From: Amycolatopsis sp. WQ 127309
GTDB lineage: Bacteria > Actinomycetota > Actinomycetes > Mycobacteriales > Pseudonocardiaceae
NCBI RefSeq assembly: GCF_023023025.1
Contig: NZ_CP095481.1
Span: forward strand, 4,464,001 to 4,528,000
Direction: 5' to 3'
DNA length: 64,000 nt
Each line of letters opens with the position of its first letter. Position 1 is the stretch's first letter. Below the pieces are notes generated by a model. That model worked only from the letters and a program-made list of their open reading frames with translations, was not told the DNA's origin and did no database searches. Shown here one piece after another: positions 13,038 to 22,925 of the stretch. The position numbers and the translations under genes are program-made.

Positions 13038-13340
13038 TGGTCCGTTGGGCGACGAGGCGGCTGAGCTGGACTTGACGGCAGTCGGCTGACGCGAGCGGGC
13101 GCGGGTGGTGGCGTGGTCGGTCAGGTGACGACCGGGCTGAACCGGACCTGACGACGGCAGGCTGAGACGGGTCGGCGCAGGTGGTGACGTGGTCGGTCAG
13201 ACGACGACGCGGCTGAACCTGACCAGACGTTGGGCGGCTGGCGAGCGCGCCGGTGCCGGTGGTGTGGTCGGTTGAGCGACGACGCCGCTGAACCGGAGCC
13301 GACGGGTTGCCGGGCGACTGGTCAGGTGACGTTGTCTCGG
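13038..13340. repeat. degenerate tandem array, period about 76 bp (2 x 38)
   Basis: GTGGTC(G)GT recurs at 13038, 13114, 13190 and 13265, spacing 76, 76 and 75 bp, each followed by a variant of GACGACGCGGCTGAACC. A weaker half-period similarity of about 38 bp is visible inside each unit. It fills the 407-nt space between two convergent genes, where no gene is supported. Confidence 0.6.
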
Positions 13341-13385
13341 GCGCGACTACGACGGCGGCACCAGCGCTGAGCAAAGGGCGGGCCG

Positions 13386-14594
13386 TCAGTCCTTGCCGTT
13401 GCCGCCGCCGGAGGTGGCTGGTGTGATCAGGACGACTCGGTCGTCGCTCGAGACTGGGGTGCCGCCGTCCTTGTTGACCGTTCCCGCCACCGCCAGCTGG
13501 GGGTTGATCATGCTGATCCCCGCGAGGCGGCCGTACGTGACCGGGGGTTTGCCCGTCTTGCCGTCGAGGCTGATCGTCGGCTTGCCGCTGACCGCGCCCT
13601 CCGCCGTCACCGGGAGGTTCTGCAGGTTTCCGGCCAGGGATGTGCCCACCGAGACCGAGCCGTTGGCGTCGACGAAATCCGCGCACCCCGCCACGCCCGG
13701 CTTGTCCGGCCACGTCCACGCCGGGGTCGTGAGCGGCTGGCCGGTCTGCACCCGGTACAGCGCGTCCTTGTCGGCCAGCCGGTCGGTGACCCAGACGCGG
13801 CCACCGTCGGCCGAGGCGCAGAGGCCGCCCGGGGCGTGGAGGCCCGCCGCCACCGCGATGGCGCCCTTCGGGTTGCCCGCCGCGGCCTTGCCGGACGTGT
13901 CGATCCGCAGCACCTTGCCCGCCAGCGACGCCGGGTCGGCCGCCGCGTTCGGGTTGCCCGCGTCGCCCGTCGCGACCAGGAGCGCGCCGCGGTTGTCCGT
14001 GCCGAGCGAGCCGCGGTTGCCGGTCGCGCCCTTGGGGATGCCCGTGAGCACCGGCTTCGGCGTCTGGCCCTTCGCGAAGCGGACGACGCGGTTGTCCGTC
14101 GCCGTCGTCACGTAAGCGAACACGAGCTGGTCCTCGACGTACGACGGCGACAGCGCGAGGCCGGTCAGGCCGCCGTCGCCGGCCGCTTGGACGTCGAGCT
14201 TCGCGAACTCCGTGGCGTCCTTGCCGGCCGTGGCCAGCAGGACGCGGCCGCTCTTGCGCTCGCCCGCGAGCGCGCTCGGCGTGGAGCCGTCGCCCGGCAG
14301 GCCGGCGACCGCGGCCACCGTGTCCAGGCAGGTCGCGATCACCGTCTGGTCGAAATCCTTGCAACCCTGCGGTGGCGGGATCGTCGTGGCCGGCTGACCG
14401 GGGCGGGCCTGCTTGCCGTCGCCACCGGAGTCCGAGCCCGGACCCTGCACCTCGGGGGGTGATTCGGGGCTCGCGACCGGCGCTGGGCTGAACGTCTGGC
14501 CCGCCGCGGTGTCGTCGAACCGCGCACAACCGGCGGGCAGCAGGGCGCCGCAGGCGAGGATCGCCAGCAGGGCCGACCGGTACCGGGTTCGCAT
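13386..14594 (-). CDS. PQQ-dependent sugar dehydrogenase-like lipoprotein
   Basis: The 402-residue product starts with a signal peptide and lipobox (LLPAGC, Cys23), so it should be anchored to the outer face of the membrane. A Pro/Ser-rich linker (about 25-75) leads to a beta-propeller similar to glucose/sorbosone dehydrogenases (GSH family), with GLTGLALSPSY, RGSLGTDNRGALLVATGD and LHAPGGLCAS segments. I cannot confirm the PQQ and calcium ligands, so enzymatic activity is uncertain. ATG at 14594 has a TAGGCT box 8 nt upstream, which suggests a leaderless transcript divergent from the hydroxyacid dehydrogenase gene. Confidence 0.8.
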   Translation of the reverse strand: MRTRYRSALLAILACGALLPAGCARFDDTAAGQTFSPAPVASPESPPEVQGPGSDSGGDGKQARPGQPATTIPPPQGCKDFDQTVIATCLDTVAAVAGLPGDGSTPSALAGERKSGRVLLATAGKDATEFAKLDVQAAGDGGLTGLALSPSYVEDQLVFAYVTTATDNRVVRFAKGQTPKPVLTGIPKGATGNRGSLGTDNRGALLVATGDAGNPNAAADPASLAGKVLRIDTSGKAAAGNPKGAIAVAAGLHAPGGLCASADGGRVWVTDRLADKDALYRVQTGQPLTTPAWTWPDKPGVAGCADFVDANGSVSVGTSLAGNLQNLPVTAEGAVSGKPTISLDGKTGKPPVTYGRLAGISMINPQLAVAGTVNKDGGTPVSSDDRVVLITPATSGGGNGKD

Positions 14595-14602
14595 GATCGC
14601 CC

Positions 14603-14652
14603 AGCCTAGGGGCCGGTGCGTGAACCATGGGTGAGTACTCCTCGATTACCGT
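14603..14652. promoter_or_regulatory. divergent -10 boxes for two leaderless genes
   Basis: On the minus strand TAGGCT (14608-14603) lies 8 nt before the lipoprotein ATG. On the plus strand TACCGT (14647-14652) lies 7 nt before the ATG at 14660. Neither start has an SD. Confidence 0.4.
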
Positions 14653-14659
14653 GGCGATC

Positions 14660-15568
14660 ATGACGTTGACCGTGCTGGTGCCCGACGACGAAGGGCTGTC
14701 CGTGCTGGCCGAGGTGCCGCGGGTGCTCCCGGTGCGCTACCAGTGGGGCGAGCCGGTGCCACCCGAGGCCGCGAAGGCGGAGGTGCTCATCCCCGGCAAG
14801 CACCGCGCCGGCGACGAGCTGTGGCGCGTGCTGCCGAACCTGAAGCTGATCCAGCTGCTGTCCGCCGGCGCCGAGGACTGGGTCGGCAACGTGCCGGACG
14901 GCGTCCTGCTGTCCACCTGCCGCGGCGCGCACGGCGGCAGTACCGCCGAGTGGGTCGTCGCCGCGCTGTTGTCGATTTATCGCAAACTCGACGTCTTCGC
15001 CGACGCGCGCCGCGAGGGCCGCTGGGCGCGGCAGACCGCCGACACGCTGCAGGGCAAGCGCGTCCTCGTGATCGGGGCCGGCGACCTCGGGCAGCACCTG
15101 CGGCGGCGGCTCGAGCCGTTCGACGCGCGTTGCACCATGGTCGGGCTGACCGCCCGGGACGGCGTGCACGGCGTGCAGGAGCTGCCCGGGCTGCTCGGCC
15201 TGCACGACGCCGTCGTGCTGATGGTGCCGCTGACCTCGCGCACCCGCGGGATGGTCGACGCGGACTTCCTCGCCGAGATGCGGGACGGCGCGGTGCTGGT
15301 CAACGTCGCGCGCGGGAGTGTCGTGGACACCGGCGCCTTGGTCGCCGAGCTGACCACGGGCCGGTTGCGGGCCGCCCTCGACGTCACCGATCCGGAGCCA
15401 CCGCCGGCCGGGCACCCGCTGTGGACCGTGCCGGGGCTGCTGCTGACTCCGCACATCGGCGGCGCCGTGCGCGGCGTGCGCGGGCGGTCGTACGCCGTCG
15501 CCGCGGCCGAGATCGCGCGCTACGCCGGGGGTGAACTGCCGGACAACCTGGTGCACGGGGAGTACTGA
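14660..15568 (+). CDS. D-2-hydroxyacid dehydrogenase
   Basis: An NAD(P)-dependent dehydrogenase of the 2-hydroxyacid/phosphoglycerate dehydrogenase superfamily, 302 residues. The nucleotide motif is VIGAGDLGQHL (about residues 136-146), and the catalytic trio is visible as Arg in NVARGSVVD, Glu in DPEPPPAGHP and His in LTPHIGG. The substrate is not clear; the size and the SAGAEDW substrate-loop region resemble phosphoglycerate-dehydrogenase-like proteins of unknown substrate. I prefer ATG 14660 to the upstream ATG at 14627 because it starts a clean beta strand (LTVLVPDD) and has a -10-like box at leaderless spacing. Confidence 0.85.
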   Translation: MTLTVLVPDDEGLSVLAEVPRVLPVRYQWGEPVPPEAAKAEVLIPGKHRAGDELWRVLPNLKLIQLLSAGAEDWVGNVPDGVLLSTCRGAHGGSTAEWVVAALLSIYRKLDVFADARREGRWARQTADTLQGKRVLVIGAGDLGQHLRRRLEPFDARCTMVGLTARDGVHGVQELPGLLGLHDAVVLMVPLTSRTRGMVDADFLAEMRDGAVLVNVARGSVVDTGALVAELTTGRLRAALDVTDPEPPPAGHPLWTVPGLLLTPHIGGAVRGVRGRSYAVAAAEIARYAGGELPDNLVHGEY

Positions 15569-15606
15569 GCGCGGCGCGCTGCCTCGCCAGGCCCGCGCGG
15601 ATCCCC

Positions 15607-15612
15607 TACCCT
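15607..15612 (+). promoter_or_regulatory. candidate -10 box (TACCCT) for leaderless doxX
   Basis: TACCCT ends 6 nt before the GTG at 15619 and no SD is present, so transcription could begin at the start codon. Confidence 0.35.
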
Positions 15613-15618
15613 TCGCGC

Positions 15619-16197
15619 GTGACCAGTGCAGACGACTACTCGCAGCAGCCCACCAGCGTCCTGTCGGGTGTCGAGGACGACGGACCGGCCGACGACGGTC
15701 CCCGCCAGGGCGGGCTCGGGCTCGGCCTGCTGATCCTGCGGCTGGCGATCGGCGTGACCATGGGGGCGCACGGCCTGCAGCACCTGTTCGGCCTGTTCGG
15801 CGGGCCGGGCGTCGGCGGGTTCGCGCGGATGCTGGAGACGTTCGGCTACCACAAGCAGACGACGCTGCTGTCGTGGATCACCGGCATCACGGAGCTCGCG
15901 GGCGGAGCGCTCGTGGTCGTCGGGTTGTTCACGCCGCTGGCCGCGGCGGGGCTGCTGGGGGTGGCGGCGAACGCTGTCTACGCGAAGTTCCACGGCGGGT
16001 TCTTCGAGGGGCAGGGTCAGGGCTTCGAGTTCGAGCTGGTGCTCGGTCTCGGTGCGTTGAGCCTGCTGTTCACCGGGGCCGGGCCGATTTCGCTGGAGCG
16101 GAACACACCTTGGCGTCGGCGGCCGTTGCCGCTGGGACTGGTGAGCCTGCTGCTCGCCGCCGCGGCCTCGGTCGTGGTCATCGTGCTGACCCGATAG
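15619..16197 (+). CDS. DoxX family membrane protein
   Basis: The 192-residue product has a short polar N-terminus and four membrane helices (about residues 36-58, 86-107, 111-130 and 140-158, with a further hydrophobic stretch near the C-terminus). The motif LRLAIGVTMGAHGLQHLFG (about 38-56) and the pattern of Gly-rich helices are those of the DoxX/MauE family, linked in actinobacteria to thiol and redox homeostasis. GTG at 15619 has no SD. The gene converges on ilvD, and no functional link with it is apparent. Confidence 0.88.
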   Translation: MTSADDYSQQPTSVLSGVEDDGPADDGPRQGGLGLGLLILRLAIGVTMGAHGLQHLFGLFGGPGVGGFARMLETFGYHKQTTLLSWITGITELAGGALVVVGLFTPLAAAGLLGVAANAVYAKFHGGFFEGQGQGFEFELVLGLGALSLLFTGAGPISLERNTPWRRRPLPLGLVSLLLAAAASVVVIVLTR

Positions 16198-16311
16198 CGG
16201 GCTGTGGACAACTTCTTCTGACTCGGAGGGCCGGCTGTGGACCCGCCAGGGGAACTATGGCCGGGAAACGCGCGAAGGCCGTCCGCCGGGGAAACCGTGG
16301 CCGGGAAAGCG

Positions 16312-16346
16312 CGAAGGCCGCCCCCAGGAAGCAGGGACGGCCTTCG
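16312..16346. terminator. hairpin between convergent doxX and ilvD
   Basis: CGAAGGCCG at 16312-16320 pairs with CGGCCTTCG at 16338-16346 across a 17-nt loop. It lies 18 nt past the ilvD stop. A near copy of its left arm (GCGCGAAGGCCG) also occurs at about 16270-16281, so alternative pairings exist. The T tract is missing. Confidence 0.45.
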
Positions 16347-16363
16347 ACGGCTGAAGCAGGGGC

Positions 16364-18208
16364 TTACTTGTTCGGGTCGCGGACCGCGCCCGTGTCGGCC
16401 GATGTTGCCATGCGGGCGTAGGCCCGCAGGGCCGCCGTGATGGGGCGCTCGCGGTCCTTTGGCTGCCACGGCCTCTCCGCCGTCTCCATCTTCGACCGGC
16501 GCTCCGCCAGGATCTCCGCGTCCACCAGGAGTTCCAGGCGACGCTCGTGGACGTCCAAGACGATCTTGTCGCCGTTTTCGACCAACGCGATCAGGCCGCC
16601 CGCGGCCGCCTCCGGGGAGATGTGGCCCACCGAGATGCCCGACGAGCCGCCCGAAAACCTGCCGTCCGTGATCAGGGCGCACTTCTTGCCCAGGCCCGAA
16701 CCCTTGAGGAACGCCGTCGGGTGCAGCATTTCCTGCATGCCCGGACCGCCCGCGGGGCCTTCGTAGCGGATGACCAGGACCTCGCCCGGCTGGATCTCCT
16801 TCTTGAGGATCGCCGACACGGCCTCCTCCTGGCTCTCCAGCACCCGCGCCGGGCCTTCGAAGTGCCACAGCTCTTCGTCGATGCCCGCGGACTTGATCAC
16901 CGCGCCGTTCTCGGCGAGGTTGCCGCGCAGGATGGCCAGGCCGCCGTCCTTCGTGTACGCGTGCTCGACGTCGCGGATGCAGCCGCCCGCCGCGTCCGTG
17001 TCCAAGGACGACCAGCGGTTCGAAGTCGAGAACGCCTGGGTCGTGCGGACTCCGCCCGGCGCCGCGTGGAACAACTCCAGGGCAACATCAGAGGGCGACG
17101 AAGCGCGGATGTCCCAGGCGGAAAGCCAGGACTCGATGTCGGGGGAGTGCACCGAGCGGACGTCGGTGTTGAGCAGGCCGCCGCGGTACAGCTCGCCCAG
17201 GATCGCCGGGATTCCGCCCGCGCGGTGGACGTCTTCCATGTGGTAGTCGGAGTTCGGCGCCACCTTGGACAGACAGGGCACGCGACGGCCGATCGCGTCG
17301 ATGTCGTCGATCGTGAAGTCGACCTCGCCCTCGCGGGCGGCGGCGAGGATGTGCAGCACCGTGTTCGTCGAGCCGCCCATCGCCATGTCGAGGGCCATCG
17401 CGTTCTCGAACGCCGCCTTCGACGCGATCGTCCGCGGCAGGGCCGAGTCGTCGTCCTGCTCGTACCAGCGCTTGCAGAGCTCGACGACCGTCCGGCCGGC
17501 TTCCTCGAACAGCGCGCGACGCGCGGCGTGCGTGGCCAGCGTCGAGCCGTTGCCCGGCAGCGACAGGCCCAGGGCCTCGGTCAGGCAGTTCATCGAGTTC
17601 GCGGTGAACATGCCGGAGCACGAACCGCAGGTCGGGCAGGCCGAACGCTCGACGATGTCCAGACCGTCTTCGTCGACGTCGGGGCTGGCCGACGCGGCGA
17701 TCGCGGTGATCAGGTCGGTCGGGGCCTGCGCGACGCCGCCCACGACCACGGCCTTGCCGGCCTCCATCGGCCCGCCGGAGACGAACACGACCGGGATGTT
17801 CAGCCGCATCGCGGCGTTGAGCATGCCCGGGGTGATCTTGTCGCAGTTGGAGATGCAGACGAGGGCGTCGGCCTGGTGCGCGTTGACCATGTACTCGACC
17901 GAGTCGGCGATGATCTCGCGCGAGGGCAGCGAGTAGAGCATGCCGGAGTGGCCCATCGCGATGCCGTCGTCGACGGCGATCGTGTGGAACTCGCGCGCGA
18001 CGCCGCCGGCTTCCTTGACCGCGCCGGCGACGATCTCGCCGAGGTCCTTGAGATGCACGTGGCCGGGCACGAACTGCGTGTAGGAGTTGGCGATCGCCAC
18101 GATCGGCTTGCCGAAGTCGCTGTCGGTCATGCCGGTGGCGCGCCAGAGCGAGCGCGCGCCCGCCGCGTTGCGGCCGTGGGTGGTGGTCCGGGAACGGAGA
18201 GGCGGCAC
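16364..18208 (-). CDS. ilvD: dihydroxy-acid dehydratase
   Basis: IlvD converts 2,3-dihydroxy-isovalerate and its methylvalerate homologue to the 2-keto acids that precede valine, leucine and isoleucine; it carries an iron-sulfur cluster. The 614 residues are family-typical. Cluster cysteines appear in the conserved settings [11 protein letters not shown] and [13 protein letters not shown]. Substrate-side motifs DGRFSGG and SVGHISPEA are near the C-terminus. GTG at 18208 is chosen because GGGAG lies about 8 nt upstream and residues before it (to 18277) do not resemble the family. It is transcribed away from ilvB. A TGGT-N3-ACCA element lies 54-72 nt upstream. Confidence 0.97.
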   Translation of the reverse strand: MPPLRSRTTTHGRNAAGARSLWRATGMTDSDFGKPIVAIANSYTQFVPGHVHLKDLGEIVAGAVKEAGGVAREFHTIAVDDGIAMGHSGMLYSLPSREIIADSVEYMVNAHQADALVCISNCDKITPGMLNAAMRLNIPVVFVSGGPMEAGKAVVVGGVAQAPTDLITAIAASASPDVDEDGLDIVERSACPTCGSCSGMFTANSMNCLTEALGLSLPGNGSTLATHAARRALFEEAGRTVVELCKRWYEQDDDSALPRTIASKAAFENAMALDMAMGGSTNTVLHILAAAREGEVDFTIDDIDAIGRRVPCLSKVAPNSDYHMEDVHRAGGIPAILGELYRGGLLNTDVRSVHSPDIESWLSAWDIRASSPSDVALELFHAAPGGVRTTQAFSTSNRWSSLDTDAAGGCIRDVEHAYTKDGGLAILRGNLAENGAVIKSAGIDEELWHFEGPARVLESQEEAVSAILKKEIQPGEVLVIRYEGPAGGPGMQEMLHPTAFLKGSGLGKKCALITDGRFSGGSSGISVGHISPEAAAGGLIALVENGDKIVLDVHERRLELLVDAEILAERRSKMETAERPWQPKDRERPITAALRAYARMATSADTGAVRDPNK

Positions 18209-18261
18209 GGCGAACTCCCAGGTCGAATGGGGGCCAGGCGGAGGTTCGGGACGCTCCGCAG

Positions 18262-18280
18262 AAACTGGTCCTACCAATTT
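18262..18280. promoter_or_regulatory. FadR/GntR-type operator-like palindrome upstream of ilvD
   Basis: AAACTGGTCCTACCAATTT is a near-perfect inverted repeat centred on 18271. It contains TGGT-N3-ACCA, the core recognised by FadR-subfamily GntR regulators such as PdhR and LldR. Its position 54-72 nt before the ilvD start would suit a repressor over the promoter. The cognate regulator is not in the window. Confidence 0.5.
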
Positions 18281-18311
18281 AGACCTTCACGGGGCCGCGC
18301 CGCCGTGGGGG

Positions 18312-18761
18312 TTACTCGCTGGGCGACGTCTCGGGCTTGGCCGGCTTGACGTCTTCGTTGTCGAGCAGCCCGCTCGGGTCGGCGACGAGGCCCTCGCTCA
18401 CCAGCGACAACACCGGCAGGTGCCGGGTCCGCACGGTCGGCAGCGGCACCTTCGTGCCGTCCGTCAGCACGGCCTGGACGCGGGATCGCTTGGTGATCGC
18501 CAGCCCCTTCAACGCCGACCACGGCACGTCGCGGTGGCCGAACATCGTGCGCGTCGCCAGGCCTTCGCGCGTCGCGACGGTGCGGGTGCGGATCACGAAC
18601 ACCGCCAGCGCGATCGGGAAGACGTAGAGCCACTGCAGGTACGGGATCTCCCCGAGGGCGATCGGCGTCACGCAGATCGTCAGGAGCGCGATCGCCATGA
18701 ACGACGTGCGGGGGATGCGGAAGACGGCCTTCCGGCCCGTGTCCTGCTCTTTTTCGGCCAC
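18312..18761 (-). CDS. Cfp6-like PH domain protein
   Basis: The 149-residue product has two membrane helices near its N-terminus (about residues 18-36 and 40-57) followed by a bacterial PH-like domain with the recognisable stretch FGHRDVPWSALKGLAI (about 78-93). It resembles mycobacterial Cfp6 (bPH_6 family), whose gene also neighbours ilvB. The function is unknown; a scaffold or lipid-proximal role is only inferred from the fold. GTG at 18761 starts the native-looking residues; a longer in-frame ORF to 18872 is unlikely. It lies upstream of ilvD on the same strand and diverges from the ilvB leader. Confidence 0.75.
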   Translation of the reverse strand: MAEKEQDTGRKAVFRIPRTSFMAIALLTICVTPIALGEIPYLQWLYVFPIALAVFVIRTRTVATREGLATRTMFGHRDVPWSALKGLAITKRSRVQAVLTDGTKVPLPTVRTRHLPVLSLVSEGLVADPSGLLDNEDVKPAKPETSPSE

Positions 18762-18864
18762 GCCGAAATGGTGCACCGCCCCGCGCGAGCACGGGGAACC
18801 GGGTCGGTGCGGACGTGACACGCGCCGCGCCGATGTCCACGATGCGGACTCTCCGTCCCGCAGA

Positions 18865-18894
18865 GTTGACACCTGAGAGACCTTCGGACTAGCG
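18865..18894 (+). promoter_or_regulatory. ilvB promoter (TTGACA, 18 bp, TAGCGT)
   Basis: TTGACA at 18865-18870 and TAGCGT at 18889-18894 form a good vegetative-type promoter. The predicted start site falls at about 18901, immediately next to the GTG of the leader peptide at 18902, so the leader would be translated from a leaderless mRNA. Confidence 0.65.
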
Positions 18895-18901
18895 TCAGCG
18901 T

Positions 18902-18949
18902 CGTGACACCGCTGACCGGCCTCGTACTTCCCAAGCGCGTCGACGCTTA
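18902..18949 (+). CDS. ilvB leader peptide, 15 aa, rich in Leu and Val
   Basis: GTG to TAG encodes MTPLTGLVLPKRVDA. Five of 15 codons are branched-chain (CTG, CTC, GTA, CTT, GTC), and CTT and GTA are rare codons in this high-GC genome. No SD precedes it, but the promoter places the 5' end at the GTG. Its stop codon lies inside the first hairpin of the attenuator. Ribosome stalling at these codons when leucine or valine is short would control readthrough into ilvB. The peptide itself probably has no other role. Function is inferred from arrangement and precedent in other ilv leaders. Confidence 0.75.
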
Positions 18950-19014
18950 GGGAAGTCTTTCCGCTGCGTCGACGCGCGACCCTCGTGCGACCTTACGGTC
19001 GGCGAGGGTTTTTT
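18925..19014 (+). promoter_or_regulatory. ilvB transcription attenuator
   Basis: Hairpin 1 pairs ACTTCCC-AAGCG (18925-18936) with CGCTT-A-GGGAAGT (18943-18955), with one bulged A. The terminator pairs ACCCTCG (18979-18985) with CGAGGGT (19003-19009), has an inner CGACC/GGTCG stem, and is followed by six T (19009-19014). GCGCGTCGACGC (18934-18945) is complementary over 12 bp to 18966-18977, giving an alternative helix that would break hairpin 1. The Leu/Val codons of the leader peptide overlap the 5' side of hairpin 1. ilvB starts 84 nt after the T tract. Confidence 0.75.
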
Positions 19015-19097
19015 GTTGCCCGAGGGAAGCAATTCCTGGCCCCACCGCACAAAAACCGACCCGAACGAGTGACACCGAGACCCACGAGGCAGAACCG

Positions 19098-20984
19098 ATG
19101 ACCAGTGCCACAAACCCGACGAAGCCGGGCCCGGCGCCCGGCGCGCCAGGAGCACGTCCGAAGCCGGCGCCACCGGCGGGAACCCCGGTGCGCGTCACCG
19201 GCGCGCAGTCGCTCGTGCGCTCGCTCGAGGCGGTCGGCGCCGAGGTGGTCTTCGGGATTCCGGGCGGCACCATCCTGCCCGCCTACGACCCGCTGCTGGA
19301 CTCCACGAAGGTCCGCCACATCCTGGTCCGCCACGAGCAGGGCGCGGGCCACGCGGCCACCGGCTACGCGCAGGCCACGGGCAAGGTCGGCGTCTGCATG
19401 GCCACCTCCGGCCCCGGCGCGACGAACCTGGTCACCCCGCTGGCCGACGCGAACATGGACTCCGTCCCGGTCGTGGCCATCACCGGCCAGCAGAGCCGGG
19501 CGCTGATCGGCACCGACGCGTTCCAGGAAGCCGACATCTGCGGCATCACCATGCCGATCACCAAGCACAACTTCCTCGTCACGGACCCCGCGGACATCCC
19601 GCGGACCATCGCCGAGGCGTTCCACCTGGCGTCCACGGGCCGACCCGGCCCGGTCCTGGTGGACATCCCCAAGGACGTGCTGCAGGAGATGACCTCGTTC
19701 TCCTGGCCGACCGAGCTGCGCCTCCCGGGTTACCGCCCGACGCTGCGCCCGCACGGCAAGCAGGTCCGCGAAGCCGCGAAGCTCGTCGCGAAGTCGCGTC
19801 GCCCGGTGCTCTACGTCGGCGGCGGCGTGATCAAGGCGGAGGCGCACGAGCAGCTGAAGCAGCTCGCCGAGCTGACCGGCATCCCCGTCGTCACCACGCT
19901 GATGGCGCGCGGCGCGTTCCCCGACTCGCACCCGCAGCACCTCGGCATGCCGGGCATGCACGGCACGGTCGCCGCCGTCGCCGCGATGCAGCGCGCCGAC
20001 CTGCTGATCGCGCTCGGCGCCCGGTTCGACGACCGCGTCACCGGGCAGCTCTCGTCGTTCGCGCCGGACGCCGCCATCGTGCACGCCGACATCGACCCGG
20101 CCGAGATCTCCAAGAACCGCAAGGCGGACGTCCCGATCGTGGGCGACTGCAAGGAGATCATCGGCGAGCTGATCACGGCCGTGCAGACCGAGTTCGACCA
20201 CGGCGGCAAGCCCGACCTCACCGACTGGTGGACCCAGGCCGACGGCTGGCGCAAGAACTACCCGGCCGGTTACGAGTGGCCGGACGACGGTTCGCTGTCG
20301 CCGCAGTACGTCATCGAGCGGATCGGCCAGATCGTCGGCCCGGACGCGGTGTACGCCGCCGGTGTCGGCCAGCACCAGATGTGGGCCGCGCAGTTCGTCA
20401 AGTACGAGAACCCGCGCACCTGGATCAACTCCGGCGGCCTCGGCACCATGGGGTACGCGGTGCCCGCGGCGATGGGCGCGCAGTTCGGCGTCCCCGGCAC
20501 CCAGGTGTGGGCGATCGACGGCGACGGCTGCTTCCAGATGACCAACCAGGAGCTGGCCACCTGCGCCATCGAAGGCGCGCCGATCAAGGTCGCCGTCATC
20601 AACAACGGCAACCTGGGCATGGTCCGGCAGTGGCAGAACCTCTTCTACTCGGAGCGGTACTCCAACACCGACCTCGGCACGCACAAGCACCGCATCCCGG
20701 ACTTCGTGCTGCTCGCCGAGGCGCTGGGCTGCGCCGGGCTGCGCTGCGAGACGAAGGAAGACGTCGACGCCACCATCCGCCGCGCGATGGAGATCAACGA
20801 CCGCCCCGTCGTGATCGACTTCGTCGTGGGGAAGGATGCCCAGGTGTGGCCGATGGTCGCGGCCGGCACCGGCAACGACGAGATCATGGCGGTCCGGGGC
20901 ATCCGGCCGCTGTTCGACGACGACGAGGTTTCGGTGGAGACGACCGAAGCCGCCGCGGAAGCCGCTGGGGAAGGTGAGCGCTGA
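19098..20984 (+). CDS. ilvB: acetolactate synthase large subunit
   Basis: The catalytic subunit of acetohydroxyacid synthase condenses pyruvate with pyruvate or 2-ketobutyrate, the first shared step of branched-chain synthesis. The 628 residues show the ThDP-activating Glu80 in RHEQGAGH, the FAD-binding middle domain and the ThDP motif from GDG (475-477) to the NNGNLGM stretch. A Pro/Ala-rich N-terminal extension of about 30 residues is usual in actinobacteria. ATG at 19098 is used; GAGGCAG lies about 8 nt upstream. Transcription is controlled by the leader attenuator, and the ilvN start follows 1 nt after the stop, giving an ilvBNC operon. Confidence 0.98.
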   Translation: MTSATNPTKPGPAPGAPGARPKPAPPAGTPVRVTGAQSLVRSLEAVGAEVVFGIPGGTILPAYDPLLDSTKVRHILVRHEQGAGHAATGYAQATGKVGVCMATSGPGATNLVTPLADANMDSVPVVAITGQQSRALIGTDAFQEADICGITMPITKHNFLVTDPADIPRTIAEAFHLASTGRPGPVLVDIPKDVLQEMTSFSWPTELRLPGYRPTLRPHGKQVREAAKLVAKSRRPVLYVGGGVIKAEAHEQLKQLAELTGIPVVTTLMARGAFPDSHPQHLGMPGMHGTVAAVAAMQRADLLIALGARFDDRVTGQLSSFAPDAAIVHADIDPAEISKNRKADVPIVGDCKEIIGELITAVQTEFDHGGKPDLTDWWTQADGWRKNYPAGYEWPDDGSLSPQYVIERIGQIVGPDAVYAAGVGQHQMWAAQFVKYENPRTWINSGGLGTMGYAVPAAMGAQFGVPGTQVWAIDGDGCFQMTNQELATCAIEGAPIKVAVINNGNLGMVRQWQNLFYSERYSNTDLGTHKHRIPDFVLLAEALGCAGLRCETKEDVDATIRRAMEINDRPVVIDFVVGKDAQVWPMVAAGTGNDEIMAVRGIRPLFDDDEVSVETTEAAAEAAGEGER

Positions 20985-20985
20985 G

Positions 20986-21492
20986 ATGAGCGTCCACACG
21001 CTGAGTGTCCTGGTCGAGAACAAGCCGGGTGTGCTCGCGCGCGTCTCGGGCCTGTTCTCCCGCCGCGGTTTCAACATCGAGTCCCTCGCCGTCGGGCCCA
21101 CGGAGAACCCCGAGGTGTCCCGCATGACGATCGTGGTCGCCGTCGAAGAGCTACCGCTCGAACAGGTGACCAAACAGCTCAACAAGCTGGTCAACGTGAT
21201 CAAGATCGTCGAGCTGGAGCAGTCGACCGCCGTGCAGCGCGAACTGCTGCTCGTGAAGGTTCGCGCCGACAACACCGTGCGCAGCCAGGTCCTCGAAACC
21301 GTCCAGCTCTTCCGGGCGAAGGTGGTGGACGTCTCCCCGGAGGCGCTCACCGTCGAAGCCACGGGGACGTCCGACAAGATCGGTGCCCTGCTGCGGATGC
21401 TGGAGCCCTATGGCATCCGCGAGCTGGTGCAGTCAGGCATGGTCGCGGTGGGGCGGGGCGCCCGTTCCATCACCGCCACATCACCGCGTTAA
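20986..21492 (+). CDS. ilvN: acetolactate synthase small (regulatory) subunit
   Basis: IlvN binds valine and related end products through an N-terminal ACT domain and activates the IlvB catalytic subunit. The 168-residue length is standard. The ACT domain begins LSVLVENKPGVLARVSGLFS (about residues 5-24, with the Gly-Val-Leu turn that binds effector) and the C-terminal ACT-like domain ends with ELVQSGMVAVGRG. ATG at 20986 follows the ilvB stop by one base; GGGGAAGG lies about 13 nt upstream. The longer in-frame ORF from 20836 lies inside ilvB and is rejected. Confidence 0.97.
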   Translation: MSVHTLSVLVENKPGVLARVSGLFSRRGFNIESLAVGPTENPEVSRMTIVVAVEELPLEQVTKQLNKLVNVIKIVELEQSTAVQRELLLVKVRADNTVRSQVLETVQLFRAKVVDVSPEALTVEATGTSDKIGALLRMLEPYGIRELVQSGMVAVGRGARSITATSPR

Positions 21493-22539
<1,047 letters not shown>

Positions 22540-22552
22540 GTTTCGCGAAGGT

Positions 22553-22603
22553 CCGTGAAGGCCCCCTTACCGGCGCAAGATTCCGGTAAGGGGGCCTTCA
22601 CGG
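22553..22603. terminator. ilvC terminator, 21-bp perfect stem
   Basis: The sequence at 22553-22573 (CCGTGAAGGCCCCCTTACC and two more bases) is perfectly complementary to 22583-22603 across a 9-nt loop. There is no long T tract, but the stem is very stable. A diverged copy of the whole element occurs after the FAH-family gene at 38083-38133. Confidence 0.75.
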
Positions 22604-22646
22604 CTTTCCGGGACAGGGGAGCGGTTTCGCTCGGTGCCCGGGTGGT

Positions 22647-22652
22647 TACGCT
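22647..22652 (+). promoter_or_regulatory. candidate -10 box (TACGCT) for leaderless DUF397 gene
   Basis: TACGCT ends 6 nt before the ATG at 22659 and no SD is present. Confidence 0.35.
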
Positions 22653-22658
22653 GGTGGC

Positions 22659-22925
22659 ATGAGCGAGCAGCCGGCCGACGACAAGGCGCACATCCGGCAC
22701 CACCTGGACTTCACCGAGGCCGAGTGGATCCGGGCCGAGCCCGAGGGCGCCGCGCTCGACGAGGTCGCCGAGTACGCGTTCGTCCCGCACACCGACGGCG
22801 TCACCTACGTCGCGATGCGGAAGTCGACGGACCCCGGCGGCACGGTCCTCGTCTTCACCCCCGCAGAGTGGGACGCCTTCGTGAAGGGCGTCCGCGACGG
22901 CGAGTTCGACTTCCCCGGCGCCTAA
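22659..22925 (+). CDS. DUF397-like small protein
   Basis: The 88-residue acidic protein contains YVAMRKSTDPGGTVLVFTP and AEWDAFVKGVRDGEFD (about residues 49-84), which match the pattern of DUF397 proteins. Those small proteins are abundant in filamentous actinomycetes and often act with a helix-turn-helix partner (the BldB/WhiJ-like systems), but no such partner is adjacent here. The gene appears leaderless. Its stop overlaps the stop of the convergent SnoaL-like gene by 3 nt, so the two transcripts would overlap. Confidence 0.7.
   Translation: MSEQPADDKAHIRHHLDFTEAEWIRAEPEGAALDEVAEYAFVPHTDGVTYVAMRKSTDPGGTVLVFTPAEWDAFVKGVRDGEFDFPGA

Noticed and set aside
10132..14661. 1509-codon open frame on the minus strand
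   Set aside because: It is antisense to the four-gene carbohydrate operon, and shares the strand frame of the lipoprotein region only in part. The translation is Arg/Gly/Pro-rich shadow sequence typical of high-GC genomes.
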